Shown: positions 32,243 to 41,430, numbered from the stretch's first letter. The stretch: 64,000 bases of DNA from Nocardioides sp. S5 (GCF_017310035.1 NZ_CP022296.1:4526001-4590000); one strand, 5' to 3'. Program-made: numbers and translations. The notes: generated by a model from the letters alone, not told the origin.

Positions 32243-33365
32243 AACCCATCAATTTCGCCGTCAGGTCGCGCAGCACCTCGTCGGCGCCGCCTCCGATCGG
32301 CAGGATCCGGGCGTCGCGGAAGTGCCGCTCCACCTCGGTCCCGTGCATGTATCCGGAGCCGCCGAACACCTGGACTGCCCGGTCGCAGACGTAGGCCGCG
32401 CAGTCCACCGCCGTCTGCTTGGCCAGGCACGCCTCGGCGACGACGAACTCGCCCGCGACATGACGTGCGGCGACGGCGTGCGTGTAGGTGCGCGCGACCT
32501 CGACCTGGCGGCGCATCTCGACCAGCGTGTGCTGGACGGTCTGGTTGTCGATCAGCGGACGCCCGAACGTGTGCCGGTCGCGGGCGTACGCCGCGGCGAG
32601 GTCGAGCGAGCGTGCGGCGATGCCGTAGCCGTGCACCGCCAGCGCGATCCGCTCCACGACGAACTGCTCGGCGATCTGCCCGAACCCGGCGCCCTCGTCG
32701 CCGACGAGGTTGGCCACCGGGACGCGTACGTCGACGAAGGACAGCTCGGCGGTGTCGGAGCAGTGCCAGCCCATCTTGCGCAGCGCGCGGTCGACGGTGA
32801 AGCCGGGCGTGCCCTTCTCGATGACCAGCAGCGAGATCCCGCCGTGGCCCGGGCCTCCGGTGCGCACGGCGGCGGTGACGAAGTCGGCACGCACGCCCGA
32901 GGTGATGAACGTCTTGGCGCCGTTGACGACGTAGTGGTCGCCGTCCCGCTCGGCGCGGGTGGTGATCCGGGCGACGTCGGAGCCGCCGCCGGGCTCGGTG
33001 ATCGCGAGCGAGCCGATGAGCTCGCCGGCCAGCGTGGGGCGTACGAACCGGTCGACGAGGTCGGTGTCGCCGCTCGCCGCGATGTGTGGCAACGCGATCC
33101 CGGCGGTGAAGAGGCCGGCCATCAGCCCGCTGGACGCACCGGCGTCGAACATCGCCTCCTGCATCGCGACCGAGTCGAGCAGGTCGCCGCCGCTGCCGCC
33201 GACGTCCTCGGCGAAGCCGACGCCGATCAGCCCCAGCCCGCCGGCCGTGCGGTGCAGCGCGCGCGGTATCTCACCGGCGTCCTCCCAGTCCTGCAGGTGC
33301 GGCGCGACCTCGCGGCGGACGAACTCCGCCGCGGTGGCGCGCAACGCGTCACGCACATCGCTCAT
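32235..33365 (-). CDS. Acyl-CoA dehydrogenase (FadE13-like)
   Basis: This 376-residue acyl-CoA dehydrogenase has IGVGFAEDVGGSGGDLLDSVAMQEA, SLAITEPGGGSDVARITTRAERDGDHYVVNGAKTFITSG, and the C-terminal block VCDRAVQVFGGSGYMHGTEVERHFRDARI. It is clearly different from the FadE12-like gene at the other end of the operon, so two oxidation steps, or two substrates, are likely. In atu/liu-type pathways one dehydrogenase acts before and another after carboxylation. It overlaps its neighbours by 8 and 4 nt. Confidence 0.92.
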   Translation of the reverse strand: MSDVRDALRATAAEFVRREVAPHLQDWEDAGEIPRALHRTAGGLGLIGVGFAEDVGGSGGDLLDSVAMQEAMFDAGASSGLMAGLFTAGIALPHIAASGDTDLVDRFVRPTLAGELIGSLAITEPGGGSDVARITTRAERDGDHYVVNGAKTFITSGVRADFVTAAVRTGGPGHGGISLLVIEKGTPGFTVDRALRKMGWHCSDTAELSFVDVRVPVANLVGDEGAGFGQIAEQFVVERIALAVHGYGIAARSLDLAAAYARDRHTFGRPLIDNQTVQHTLVEMRRQVEVARTYTHAVAARHVAGEFVVAEACLAKQTAVDCAAYVCDRAVQVFGGSGYMHGTEVERHFRDARILPIGGGADEVLRDLTAKLMGYA

Positions 33366-35122
33366 GTCAGGCTCACCTCGATCGACACCAGCCGCGACCG
33401 CAGGAACTCCGCCAGCCCCTTGGCCTGCGGGTCGAAGCGCGTCGACGCCGCGACCCCCTCACCGAGCAGGCCGTGGACGACGAGGTTGACCGCGCCGAGG
33501 TGGGGCAGCAGCCACACGTCGACGTCGAGGTCGGCGGCCTCCGGCAGGAGCGCACCGATGCCACGCGGCGACATCACCTTGAACAGCCACTGCACGCGGG
33601 CGTCGTAGGTCTCGCGGTCGACGCCGTCGTGCGCCACCCAGAGGCCGATGTTGGCGTCACCGCCCTTGTCTCCCGAGCGGGCGTGGACGAAGGTGCCGAG
33701 CGGCACGCGGTGCGTCAACGAGTCGGTGCGGGCGGGGTACGGCGACGGGCGGGCGCCGGGCGCCTCCTGCGCAGGCGTGAAGGACGTCGGCTCGGCGACC
33801 ACCTCGTGGTGGCCGTCGGCATGGACGACGGTGTGCGTGACGTCGGCGCGGTCGACGTACGCCGCGCGGTAGACGCCGTAGGGCGTGGCCGCGGCGGGCG
33901 GGGCCGTCATGGTGAAGCCGGGGTAGGAGCCCAGCGCGAGCTCGACGGCGGCGGAGGTGAAGGCGCGACCGACCGGGTCGGGCGAGGGGTCCTTCACCGT
34001 GCACCGCAGCAGGGTCGAGGCCGACTCCTCGGTGTCGGCGTCGACCGGCGGGACGCGTACGTCGGACCAGGTGACCTCGGCCGCGGTCAGGCGGGGCGCG
34101 AGCTGGTCCTTCACCCACGCCGCCTTCGCCTCGACGTCGAGGCCGGTCAGCACGAGCTCGAGGCTGTTGCGCCAGCCGCCGAGCTCGTTGACGCAGACCT
34201 TCAGGCGCTCCGGTGGCGCCTCGCCGACCACGCCACTGATCGCGACGCGGTCCCCGGACTCCTGCTCGAGGCGCACCGAGTCGAGGTGGACGGTGACGTC
34301 CGGGCCGAGGTAGCGGGTGGACTGGATCTCGTAGACCAGCTGCGCGGTGACGGTGTCGAGGGTGACCGCGCCACCGGTGCCGGCATGCTTGGTGATGACG
34401 CTCGAGCCGTCGGCCGCCACCTCCGCGACCGGGAAGCCCAGCGGCCGCTGCCGGTCGGGCAGGGCCAGGAAGCCGCTGAAGTTGCCGCCGGTTGCCTGGG
34501 TGCCGCACTCGATGACGTGCCCCGCGACGACCGCGCCCGCCAGAGCGTCGTACGACTCCGGCGTCCAGCCGTGGTGCGCGACCGCCGGGCCGACGACGAG
34601 CGAGGCGTCGGTGACGCGGCCGGTGACCACGACGTCGGCGCTGCCGCTCAGGGCCGCTGCGATGCCGAAGCCGCCGAGGTAGGCGTTGGCGGTGAGGGCG
34701 TTGTCCCATCCGCTCTGGCTGGCGAGGTGGCGTACGTCGTCGCCCTCGACGTGGGCGACCTGCGGGTCGAGGCCGAGAGCCCGGGCGACCTCGCGGACCT
34801 TGTCGGCGAGGCCGGCAGGGTTGAGGCCGCCGGCGTTGGCGACGATCTTCACCTTCTTCTCGAGCGCGAGGCCGAGGCAGTCCTCGAGCTGGCGGACGAA
34901 GGTGCGGGCGTAGCCGAGGGTCGGGTCCTTGAGCTGGTCCCTGCCGAGGATGAGCATGGTGAGCTCGGCGAGGTAGTCGCCGGTGAGGACGTCCAGCTCG
35001 CCCCCCTCGAGCATCTCGCGCATCGCGCTGAGCCGGTCGCCGTAGAAGCCGGAGCAGTTGCCGATCCTGACGCTCCCACTGGTCGAGGAAGGACGACGTC
35101 CTGTCACGAGACCCTCGCTCAT
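33362..35122 (-). CDS. AtuA-like acyclic terpene utilisation protein (DUF1446)
   Basis: The 586-residue protein begins RIGNCSGFYGDRLSAMREMLEGGELDVLTGDYLAELTM, the hallmark of DUF1446, and continues with KIVANAGGLNP, VVVTGRVTDASLVVGPAVAHHGW and GNFSGF. Its C-terminal domain has FVHARSGDKGGDANIGLWV. AtuA is encoded with geranyl-CoA carboxylase in Pseudomonas citronellol degradation, but its reaction is not well established. Its presence suggests that the operon works on a branched isoprenoid-like acyl-CoA. The start ATG overlaps the TIGR03084 stop (ATGA); an upstream open stretch in the same frame is not protein-like. Confidence 0.9.
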   Translation of the reverse strand: MSEGLVTGRRPSSTSGSVRIGNCSGFYGDRLSAMREMLEGGELDVLTGDYLAELTMLILGRDQLKDPTLGYARTFVRQLEDCLGLALEKKVKIVANAGGLNPAGLADKVREVARALGLDPQVAHVEGDDVRHLASQSGWDNALTANAYLGGFGIAAALSGSADVVVTGRVTDASLVVGPAVAHHGWTPESYDALAGAVVAGHVIECGTQATGGNFSGFLALPDRQRPLGFPVAEVAADGSSVITKHAGTGGAVTLDTVTAQLVYEIQSTRYLGPDVTVHLDSVRLEQESGDRVAISGVVGEAPPERLKVCVNELGGWRNSLELVLTGLDVEAKAAWVKDQLAPRLTAAEVTWSDVRVPPVDADTEESASTLLRCTVKDPSPDPVGRAFTSAAVELALGSYPGFTMTAPPAAATPYGVYRAAYVDRADVTHTVVHADGHHEVVAEPTSFTPAQEAPGARPSPYPARTDSLTHRVPLGTFVHARSGDKGGDANIGLWVAHDGVDRETYDARVQWLFKVMSPRGIGALLPEAADLDVDVWLLPHLGAVNLVVHGLLGEGVAASTRFDPQAKGLAEFLRSRLVSIEVSLT

Positions 35123-35898
35123 CGCGGCGCCCGTCCCTCGCCCGGCTGGCCGGCGAAGGCCTGGGCGATGTCGAGCCAGCGGTCGGCGTCGGCGCCGGTG
35201 GCCACGAGGTCGGTGTCGGCGCGGTGGACCCGCTGGGTCACGAGGCGGCAGAAGTCGCCCGCGCTGCCGGTCACGGTCTGCGACGCGTCCTCCTGGCCCC
35301 AGCTCCAGACCTCGCCCGACGGCGCGACGAGGTCGATGCGGAACTCCTCGGCCGGGGCGTCGAGGCCGTGCACGGAGTAGGCGAAGTTGCGGGTGCGTAC
35401 GCCGAGGTGGGCGACGTGGCGGATCCGGTCGGTGTCCTCGACGGGCGCGCCGAGGCCCTCGTGGACGTCGAGGCTGTGCGCCCAGGTCTCCATCAGCCGC
35501 GCGGTGGCCATCGACGTGGCCGACATCGGCGGGCCGAACCACGGCATCTTCTCGCCCTTCGGCATCGCGACGAGCGCGGTGCGGAGGTCGGCACGGGCGC
35601 GGCGCCAGCGGCCGAGCAGGTCGTCGTCCTGGGCGAGCGCCAGCGCCTGGGCGTCGACGTACCCCTCCGGGTCGGCGATCGCACCGAGGACCACGGAATC
35701 CCATGCGTCCTTGTCGGTGGCGGCCTTGACGGCGACCTCGTCGGTCCAGGCCAGGTGGGCGACCTGGGTCGCGACGTCCCAGCCGGGCGCGGGGGTCGGC
35801 GTGTGCCAGCCGGCCTCGTCGAGGCGGGCGACGAGCGCCTCGAGTCGGTCACCCTCCGCCGCGAGGTCGTCGAGCACCTGGGTCAGCACGTCGGTCAT
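35119..35898 (-). CDS. TIGR03084-type protein, mycothiol-dependent isomerase/DinB-like fold
   Basis: This 259-residue protein starts LTQVLDDLAAEGDRLEALVARLDEAGWHTPTPAPGWDVATQVAHLAWTDEVAV, the N-terminal domain of the maleylpyruvate-isomerase/DinB-like superfamily. Three metal-binding His and acidic residues are expected around QVAHLAW and ETWAHSLDVHEGLG. The C-terminal part (NFAYSVHGLDAPAEEFRIDLVAPSGEVWSW) fits the wHTH/SCP-like second domain of this group. In actinobacteria the fold often uses mycothiol. Its place between the TetR and AtuA-like genes is constant in my memory of related clusters, but its reaction is unknown. Confidence 0.85.
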   Translation of the reverse strand: MTDVLTQVLDDLAAEGDRLEALVARLDEAGWHTPTPAPGWDVATQVAHLAWTDEVAVKAATDKDAWDSVVLGAIADPEGYVDAQALALAQDDDLLGRWRRARADLRTALVAMPKGEKMPWFGPPMSATSMATARLMETWAHSLDVHEGLGAPVEDTDRIRHVAHLGVRTRNFAYSVHGLDAPAEEFRIDLVAPSGEVWSWGQEDASQTVTGSAGDFCRLVTQRVHRADTDLVATGADADRWLDIAQAFAGQPGEGRAPR

Positions 35899-36515
35899 GT
35901 CGGGTTCCCTGCCAGTTCCTTGTCGAGCACGTCGGCCCACTCCCGGAGGATGCGGCGACGGCGGGCGGAGTCGTCGGTGATCGTGGCGGCCAGGCCCAGC
36001 CCGCGCACCAGGTCGAGGGTGGCCTGCACCAGCTCGCGCACGCCGGGGCGCGACTCGTCGGCGCCGAGCGCGGTGACGGTGAGGCGGTGCGTCTCGCGCC
36101 CCACGCGCTGCTCGAGCGGCGAGACCGCCGCGAGGAGGGCCTCGTCGGTGCGGGCCGCGACCCACAGCTCGAGCGCCGCGGTGAAGACCGGCGAGGCGAA
36201 GTGGTCGCCCAGCATCTCCACGACCGCGCGCGTACGCCGCTTGCCGGTCGGCAGCTGCGCCACCGCGTCGGCCAGCTCGGCGCCGCGCAGCTCCGTGAGG
36301 TGCTCGACGGCCGCGACGACGAGGTCGTTCTTCGTCGGGAAGTGGTGCAGCTGCGCCCCGCGGCTCACGCCCGCCCGCTCGGAGACGAGCGTGGTCGACG
36401 TGCCGGTGAACCCGCGCTCCACCAGCAGCTCCACCGTCGCCTCCAGCAGCCGCGCCCGCATCGCACGCGTCCGGTCCGCCTGCGGGACACGGGTCGTCTG
36501 GGCCTGGGAGGTCAC
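35895..36515 (-). CDS. TetR-family transcriptional repressor of the catabolic operon
   Basis: The 206-residue regulator has the TetR DNA-binding domain RTRAMRARLLEATVELLVERGFTGTSTTLVSERAGVSRGAQLHHFPTKNDLVVAAVEHL and a helical ligand domain. It is the first gene of the operon and overlaps the next gene by 4 nt, so it is produced together with the enzymes it probably represses. The GTG at 36515 (VTSQAQTTRV) is preferred; a TTG at 36542 would put the start inside the operator. The ligand is probably an acyl-CoA intermediate. Confidence 0.9.
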   Translation of the reverse strand: MTSQAQTTRVPQADRTRAMRARLLEATVELLVERGFTGTSTTLVSERAGVSRGAQLHHFPTKNDLVVAAVEHLTELRGAELADAVAQLPTGKRRTRAVVEMLGDHFASPVFTAALELWVAARTDEALLAAVSPLEQRVGRETHRLTVTALGADESRPGVRELVQATLDLVRGLGLAATITDDSARRRRILREWADVLDKELAGNPT

Positions 36516-36537
36516 GGGGCCAGCCTGCCGTCGTACA

Positions 36538-36565
36538 AACAAACAGTCAAGCCTGACTTTTTGTG
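36538..36565 (-). promoter_or_regulatory. Probable TetR operator/promoter of the accA2/accD2-like operon
   Basis: Two 12-bp arms around AGCC, 36538-36549 (AACAAACAGTCA) and 36554-36565 (TGACTTTTTGTG), pair at 10 of 12 positions. This AT-rich patch is 23 bp upstream of the TetR GTG in otherwise GC-rich DNA. A repressor bound here would cover the promoter of the whole operon. Confidence 0.6.
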
Positions 36566-36580
36566 AGTGTCGTCCCGTCC

Positions 36581-36677
36581 GGGTAGTCCACCGGGAACTG
36601 GTCGCCGGACAGTCCGGCCGGGGACCACAAGCCGGTGGACTACCAGGACCCGACAGCCAGAACCCGGTGGACTACCC
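36581..36677. repeat. Three copies of GGTAGTCCACCGG, one inverted
   Basis: GGTAGTCCACCGG at 36582-36594 is followed by its reverse complement CCGGTGGACTACC at 36632-36644 and again at 36664-36676. The first copy can pair with either of the others, giving two alternative 13-bp hairpins between the TetR promoter and the end of the ABC permease gene. They may terminate permease transcription or serve as binding sites. Confidence 0.7.
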
Positions 36678-36712
36678 CGCCCGCGGCATACGCTGGTCGG
36701 GTCGCGCGACGG

Positions 36713-38263
36713 TCACACGGCAGCGACCGTCAGCACCACCCGAGCCCGCTCGGCCGGCGCGAGCCAGCGCCGGCGGGCGCGGAGCAACCGCCAGGTCGAC
36801 CAGGCGAGGAAGGGGAGTGCGAGGACGGCGGGCAGCCACGCCCAGGGTCCGGTGGAGACGGTGGTGAAGACCATCCCGGTGAGGGTGGTGACGAGGGAGA
36901 GCTTCCCGGCGTAGCCGGCCATCGCGGCGTGCGGCGCGGGCGTCGCGCGGGACGAGGAGAGATCGGCGGAGTAGGGCGAGCGGACCGACCACGACATGAC
37001 GATCGCGAGCACCTGCACGAGCACCACGAGCCAGCACGCCGCGACGCTGACGCCGACCACGAGCGGCGGCGGGCCGTTGCGCAGCAGGGCCATCACGACC
37101 GTCGTCGCCGACACGGCAGCCATGCACTCGAGGACCACGAGGGCGCGTACGTCGAACACGTCGCGCGCGGAGACCGGCAGGGTCTCGCGCCACACCATGC
37201 CCTTGCCGTCGAGGCACCAGGCGTTGACCCCGAAGAGCAGCGCGGCGCCGCTGGCGGTCAGGCCGGGGAGGAGCATCACCGAGCTCCACTGCAGACCCGC
37301 CACGAGTGCGACCAGGCCGGGTCCGAGGCCCAGCACGACGAGCCCGCGGCGCATGCCGACGGAGCGCCACACCGAGCCCCGGTCGAGGCGGCGCAGCAGC
37401 GCCCGTTCGGGCGAGTCCCAGCGCGGTTCGGGAGCGTGCCGGGCCTCGTGCACTCCGGACTGCACGCGCAGCTCCTCGCGCGGTGGGAGCCCGAGGGCCC
37501 ACGCGGCGGGCCGGGCGCCGAGGGCGACGGCGGCGGCGAACAGGCCGAGCAGCACGGCGACCGCCAGCGGCCAGGACGAGGTCTGCGCGGTCTCGGCGAC
37601 CCACGTCGTCGGCAACGCCCGGACGACGGGGCCGAGCGCGCCGGCCAGGTGCAGGCCGGCGAGCGCGACGACGACCACGCCCGCGACCACGCGGACGGTG
37701 ACGACACCGTGGGTCGTACGGCGTACGCCCTCCGCCGCCCAGCCGACCGCCTGACCGAGCGCGGTGGCGGCCAGCACCCACGACAGCACGACCACCTGCG
37801 CGCCGAGCAGCCGGTCGGCGGGCGTCACGAGCGCGGTGACCGCGAGCAGCGCCCACATCTGGACCAGCCACGCGAGGTTGAGAGGGGCGAGCAGCAGCGC
37901 ACCGAGGTGCTCGGTCACGGGACTGACGGGGTGGATCGCGGCCTCGCTGCGCGACAGCAGCTCGCGACCACCGCCGCTGCTCATCGAGGAGCTGACGGCC
38001 AGCAGCAGGACTCCGACGAACGCCCCGCCGAGGTTGTCGCGCAGGGTGTCGACGGCGCGGGTCAGGGCGGGCTGGTCGAGGGCGCCCGCGTCGAAGGCCG
38101 CCGGCGCGAGCGCGAAGACGACGGTGAGGCCGAGTCCGACCAGAGCGCCGAGCACGGCGGCACCGGGTCGGCGTACGGTCCGGGCGCGGAAGCCGACGAG
38201 GTGCGCGGTGTCGCGGGCGGCGTCGGCCCAGCCGTCGCGTCGGGGCTCAGTCGAGGAGCGCAC
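36713..38263 (-). CDS. ABC transporter permease
   Basis: This 516-residue membrane protein has about twelve hydrophobic segments in two groups, separated by a polar stretch (about 255-305, REELRVQSGVHEARHAPEPRWDSPE). It is poorly conserved, as is common for exporter permeases of the ABC-2 type. Its GTG start lies 17 nt inside the ATPase gene on the same strand, so the two form one exporter. The substrate is unknown. The gene ends before a set of inverted repeats. Confidence 0.75.
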   Translation of the reverse strand: MRSSTEPRRDGWADAARDTAHLVGFRARTVRRPGAAVLGALVGLGLTVVFALAPAAFDAGALDQPALTRAVDTLRDNLGGAFVGVLLLAVSSSMSSGGGRELLSRSEAAIHPVSPVTEHLGALLLAPLNLAWLVQMWALLAVTALVTPADRLLGAQVVVLSWVLAATALGQAVGWAAEGVRRTTHGVVTVRVVAGVVVVALAGLHLAGALGPVVRALPTTWVAETAQTSSWPLAVAVLLGLFAAAVALGARPAAWALGLPPREELRVQSGVHEARHAPEPRWDSPERALLRRLDRGSVWRSVGMRRGLVVLGLGPGLVALVAGLQWSSVMLLPGLTASGAALLFGVNAWCLDGKGMVWRETLPVSARDVFDVRALVVLECMAAVSATTVVMALLRNGPPPLVVGVSVAACWLVVLVQVLAIVMSWSVRSPYSADLSSSRATPAPHAAMAGYAGKLSLVTTLTGMVFTTVSTGPWAWLPAVLALPFLAWSTWRLLRARRRWLAPAERARVVLTVAAV

Positions 38264-38945
38264 GGTAGGCCTCGCCGGTGAGGTCGGCCGCCTCCATCGC
38301 GGCGACGCGGTTGCCGCCGCGGAGCACGACGGCGTCACCGCAGGCCTCGAGGGCGAGGTCGCGCAGGTGGGTGGAGAGCAGGACGCAGGCGCCACGGGCC
38401 CGGGCATCGGCGACGACCTCGAGGGTCGCCTCGACGCCGAGGGGGTCGACGCCGTCGAACGGCTCGTCCAGCAGCAGGACGGAGGGCTCGTGCAGCGCCG
38501 CCAGGACGACGCTGAGCCGGCGGCTCATGCCGTGGCTGAACCCGCCGACGACGCGGTGGGCGACGTCGCCGAGCTCGAAGCGCTCCAGCAGGTCGCGTCC
38601 GCGCTCCTCCCACGCGTCCATCCGGCGCAGCCGGGCGCTGAGCTGCAGGTGCTCCCAGGGGGTGGCGCGCGGCACGAGGCCGCCGACGTCGGGGCAGTAG
38701 CCCACGACGCGCTTCACGCCGAGGGCGTCGGTGGCGGCGTCGCGGCCGGCGACCGTGACCACGCCGGAGGTGGGCGGCACGACCCCGGCAAGGACCTTCA
38801 TCGTCGTCGACTTGCCGGCGCCGTTGCGACCGAGCAGGGCGGTCGCGCGACCGCTGTCGGCGGTGAGGTCGACACCCGAGACGGCCTCGACGTCACCGAA
38901 GCGGACGTGGAGGTCGCGCACGACGACCGCGGGGGGCTGGGTCAC
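38247..38945 (-). CDS. ABC transporter ATP-binding protein
   Basis: The 232-residue ATPase has Walker A GRNGAGKST (residues 39-47), a signature motif reading FSHGMSRRL in place of LSGGQ, Walker B VLLLDEPFDGVDP and the switch His in LLSTHLRD. It belongs to the exporter class of ABC-2 systems, as the one-domain layout and the overlapping permease gene show. It starts about 60 bp after a large nested hairpin that separates it from the fadB gene upstream. Confidence 0.92.
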   Translation of the reverse strand: MTQPPAVVVRDLHVRFGDVEAVSGVDLTADSGRATALLGRNGAGKSTTMKVLAGVVPPTSGVVTVAGRDAATDALGVKRVVGYCPDVGGLVPRATPWEHLQLSARLRRMDAWEERGRDLLERFELGDVAHRVVGGFSHGMSRRLSVVLAALHEPSVLLLDEPFDGVDPLGVEATLEVVADARARGACVLLSTHLRDLALEACGDAVVLRGGNRVAAMEAADLTGEAYRALLD

Positions 38946-39002
38946 CGACCCATCCTCCCCGACCGGCGGCCTCCGTGCGGGTGCTTTGCCAGAGCTGGCG
39001 GC

Positions 39003-39080
39003 CGCTGTAACGCCGGGTTGGTGCTTGTACCCACCCGGATATATCAGGGTGGGTACAGCCCTTAACCCGGCGTTACAGCG
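39003..39080. terminator. Nested double hairpin between fadB and the ABC ATPase gene
   Basis: The outer arms 39003-39019 and 39064-39080 are perfectly complementary over 17 bp (CGCTGTAACGCCGGGTT). Inside, 39026-39036 and 39047-39057 (TGTACCCACCC) pair over 11 bp around GATATATC, which is itself a palindrome. The structure begins 16 bp after the fadB stop, so it is at least a strong terminator. Its elaborate symmetry suggests a repeat element or protein-binding site as well. Confidence 0.75.
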
Positions 39081-39095
39081 CCAAACCGACGAGCC

Positions 39096-41318
39096 TCAGG
39101 CGGGGAAGCCCTCGCCCTTCGCCGCCAGCTCGCGGAGGTACGCCGTGGGGCGGAAGCGCTCGCCGTAGGCGTCGGCCAGCTCGTCGGCGCGGGCCAGGAA
39201 GGCGTCCAGCCCGATGGGACCGACGCCGTGGCCGGTCTCGTCGAGCGCCTGCCACCCGGTCATGAACTGCGCCGCACCACCGGTGAGCGCCGGGAAGCCG
39301 ATGCCCATGATCGAGCCGATGTTGGCCGCCGCGGCGGAGGTGATGACGCCCTCCTCGAAGCACTTCGCGGTCTCGAGGGCCTCGATGAAGAGCATCCGGT
39401 CGCGCACGTCGCGGATCGGGAGCTGCTGCTCGGCGACGGGGAAGGTCTCCGCGAGCCCGGACCACAGCGTCGTACGCCGGCCGTCCTCGTCGTAGTCGTA
39501 GAAGCCCGCGCCCTTGAGCCGCGACGGCCGGCCGAGGCCGATCATCGTCGAGATGACCTCACCGGCGGGATAGGCGCCCAGGTCGACGCCCTCGCGCTCG
39601 GCGGCGTCCTCGGTGGCCTTGCGGATCTTCGCCATCAGCTCCATGTTGAGCTCGTCGCTGATCTGCAGCGGCCCGACGGGGAAGCCCGCCGACGTCGCGG
39701 CGCGCTCCAGCGACACCGGGTGCACGCCCTCGGCGAGCATCGCGAGGCCCTCGTTGATCTGGGTGCCGATGACGCGCGAGGTGTAGAAGCCGCGCGAGTC
39801 GTTGACCACGATCGGCGTCTTGCGGATCTGCTGCACGACGTCGTACGCCTTGGCGAGCGCGAGGTCGGAGGTCTCGGCGCCGCGGATGATCTCGACCAGC
39901 GGCATCTTGTCGACCGGGCTGAAGAAGTGCAGGCCGATGAAGTCGGCCGGGCGCTCGATGCCGGTCGCGAGCTCCGTGATCGGCAGCGTCGAGGTGTTGG
40001 AGCACAGCAGCGCGTCCGGGTCGACGTACGGCGTCACCTCGGCGAACACCTTCGCCTTGAGCGTCGGGTCCTCGAAGACGGCCTCGATCACCAGGTCACA
40101 GCCGGCGAGGTCCTCGGGTGCGGCGGTCGGGGTGATCCGGCCGAGCAGCTCGGCGGCCTTGGCCTCGGTGAGCTTGCCGCGCGAGATCCCCTTGACGTTG
40201 AGCTTCTCGGTGTAGGCCTTGCCCTTCTCGGCCGCCTCGAGCGTGACGTCCTTGAGCACGACCTGCATGCCGGCGCGGGCGCAGGAGTAGGCGATCCCGG
40301 CGCCCATCATCCCGGCGCCGAGGACGCCGACCTTGGTGGCCTGCCAGCGCTCGATGCCCTGCGGGCGCAGCGAGCCGGAGTTGATGGCCTGGAGGTCGAA
40401 GAAGAAGGCCTGGATCATGTTCTTGGCCTGCTGGTTGACGACCAGGTTGGTGAAGTAGCGGCTCTCGATGCGCGAGGCGGTGTCGAAGTCGACCTGCGCG
40501 CCCTCGACCGCGGCGCTCATGATCGCGCGCGGCGCGGGGTAGATCGCGCCCTTGGTCTGCTTGCGCAGCAGTGCGGGGAAGGCCGGCAGGAACTGCGCCA
40601 GCGCCGGCGTCTTCGGCGTGCCGCCCGGCATCTTGTAGCCCGCGCGGTCCCACGGGTTCGTCGCTGCGTCCACGTCGCCGCGGTGCTCGAGGATCCACGC
40701 CTTCGCCGCGGGCACCAGCTCCTCGCGGGTCGGCACGAGCTCGTCGACGAGGCCCTTGGCCAGCGCCCCCTGCGGGTCGAACTGGGTGCCGGGCATCAGC
40801 ACGTCCATGAGCGCGGACTGGAGCCCGAGCATGCGTACGACGCGGGTGACCCCGCCGCCGCCGGGCAGCAGGCCCAGCGTCGACTCGGGCAGGCCGATCT
40901 TCACCGAGCGATCGTCGACGGCGATGCGGCGGTTGGCCGCCAGCGCGATCTCGAGGCCACCGCCGAGGGCGGCGCCGTTGATGGCGGCGACCACCGGGCG
41001 CGGGAAGGTCTCGAGGCGGCGCAGGCTGGACTTGACCGCCTCGCCCATCGCGAAGATCTCGTCGGCGTCGTCGGGCGTCGCCTGCATCATGTTCTTGAGG
41101 TTGCCGCCGGCGAAGAAGGTCTTCTTCGCACTGGCCAGGACCACACCGGTGACGTCGTCGGCCTCGGCGTAGAGGCGCTGGACGGCCGCCTCCATCGACG
41201 ACTGGTAGAGCTCGTTCATGGTGTTGGCGCTGGCGGTCGGGTCGTCGAGGGTCAGGGTGACGATGCCGTCGGCGTCGCGGTCGTAGCGGACCGCGGTCTG
41301 GGTGTCGGTGGTGCTCAT
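39096..41318 (-). CDS. fadB: Multifunctional beta-oxidation protein: enoyl-CoA hydratase/3-hydroxyacyl-CoA dehydrogenase
   Basis: The 740-residue protein joins a crotonase domain (about 1-300; [12 protein letters not shown] and [15 protein letters not shown] give the oxyanion hole) to a 3-hydroxyacyl-CoA dehydrogenase. The NAD motif is [15 protein letters not shown], the catalytic His-containing strand is [18 protein letters not shown], and two C-terminal helical domains follow. It hydrates and then oxidises enoyl-CoA in the cytoplasm and works with the thiolase encoded upstream. The ATG at 41318 follows GGAGAAGG; an upstream in-frame extension is arginine-rich and not credible. Confidence 0.95.
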   Translation of the reverse strand: MSTTDTQTAVRYDRDADGIVTLTLDDPTASANTMNELYQSSMEAAVQRLYAEADDVTGVVLASAKKTFFAGGNLKNMMQATPDDADEIFAMGEAVKSSLRRLETFPRPVVAAINGAALGGGLEIALAANRRIAVDDRSVKIGLPESTLGLLPGGGGVTRVVRMLGLQSALMDVLMPGTQFDPQGALAKGLVDELVPTREELVPAAKAWILEHRGDVDAATNPWDRAGYKMPGGTPKTPALAQFLPAFPALLRKQTKGAIYPAPRAIMSAAVEGAQVDFDTASRIESRYFTNLVVNQQAKNMIQAFFFDLQAINSGSLRPQGIERWQATKVGVLGAGMMGAGIAYSCARAGMQVVLKDVTLEAAEKGKAYTEKLNVKGISRGKLTEAKAAELLGRITPTAAPEDLAGCDLVIEAVFEDPTLKAKVFAEVTPYVDPDALLCSNTSTLPITELATGIERPADFIGLHFFSPVDKMPLVEIIRGAETSDLALAKAYDVVQQIRKTPIVVNDSRGFYTSRVIGTQINEGLAMLAEGVHPVSLERAATSAGFPVGPLQISDELNMELMAKIRKATEDAAEREGVDLGAYPAGEVISTMIGLGRPSRLKGAGFYDYDEDGRRTTLWSGLAETFPVAEQQLPIRDVRDRMLFIEALETAKCFEEGVITSAAAANIGSIMGIGFPALTGGAAQFMTGWQALDETGHGVGPIGLDAFLARADELADAYGERFRPTAYLRELAAKGEGFPA

Positions 41319-41346
41319 GCGTCGCCTTCTCCTTCGCGCCGCCCGG

Positions 41347-41399
41347 GGTGGCGGCACATTGCACGTTCAGGTGTGTGCCGGCTGTGATGTGCCGCCACC
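41347..41399. promoter_or_regulatory. Long hairpin between fadA and fadB
   Basis: GGTGGCGGCACAT (41347-41359) pairs perfectly with 41387-41399 over 13 bp, with a 27-nt loop that can fold further (GGCACA/TGTGCC parts). It lies in the 112-bp gap between thiolase and fadB on the same strand. It could attenuate or process the message, giving different amounts of the two proteins. Confidence 0.5.
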
Positions 41400-41430
41400 A
41401 TCAGGGGCGGCCCGGCGGGGGTCGGGCAGG

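Noticed and set aside
34813..35704. Long N-terminal extension of the AtuA-like frame beyond 35122
   Set aside because: The residues before MSEGLVTG are arginine/proline-rich and overlap the TIGR03084 gene in another frame; ATGA coupling at 35119-35122 supports the shorter start.
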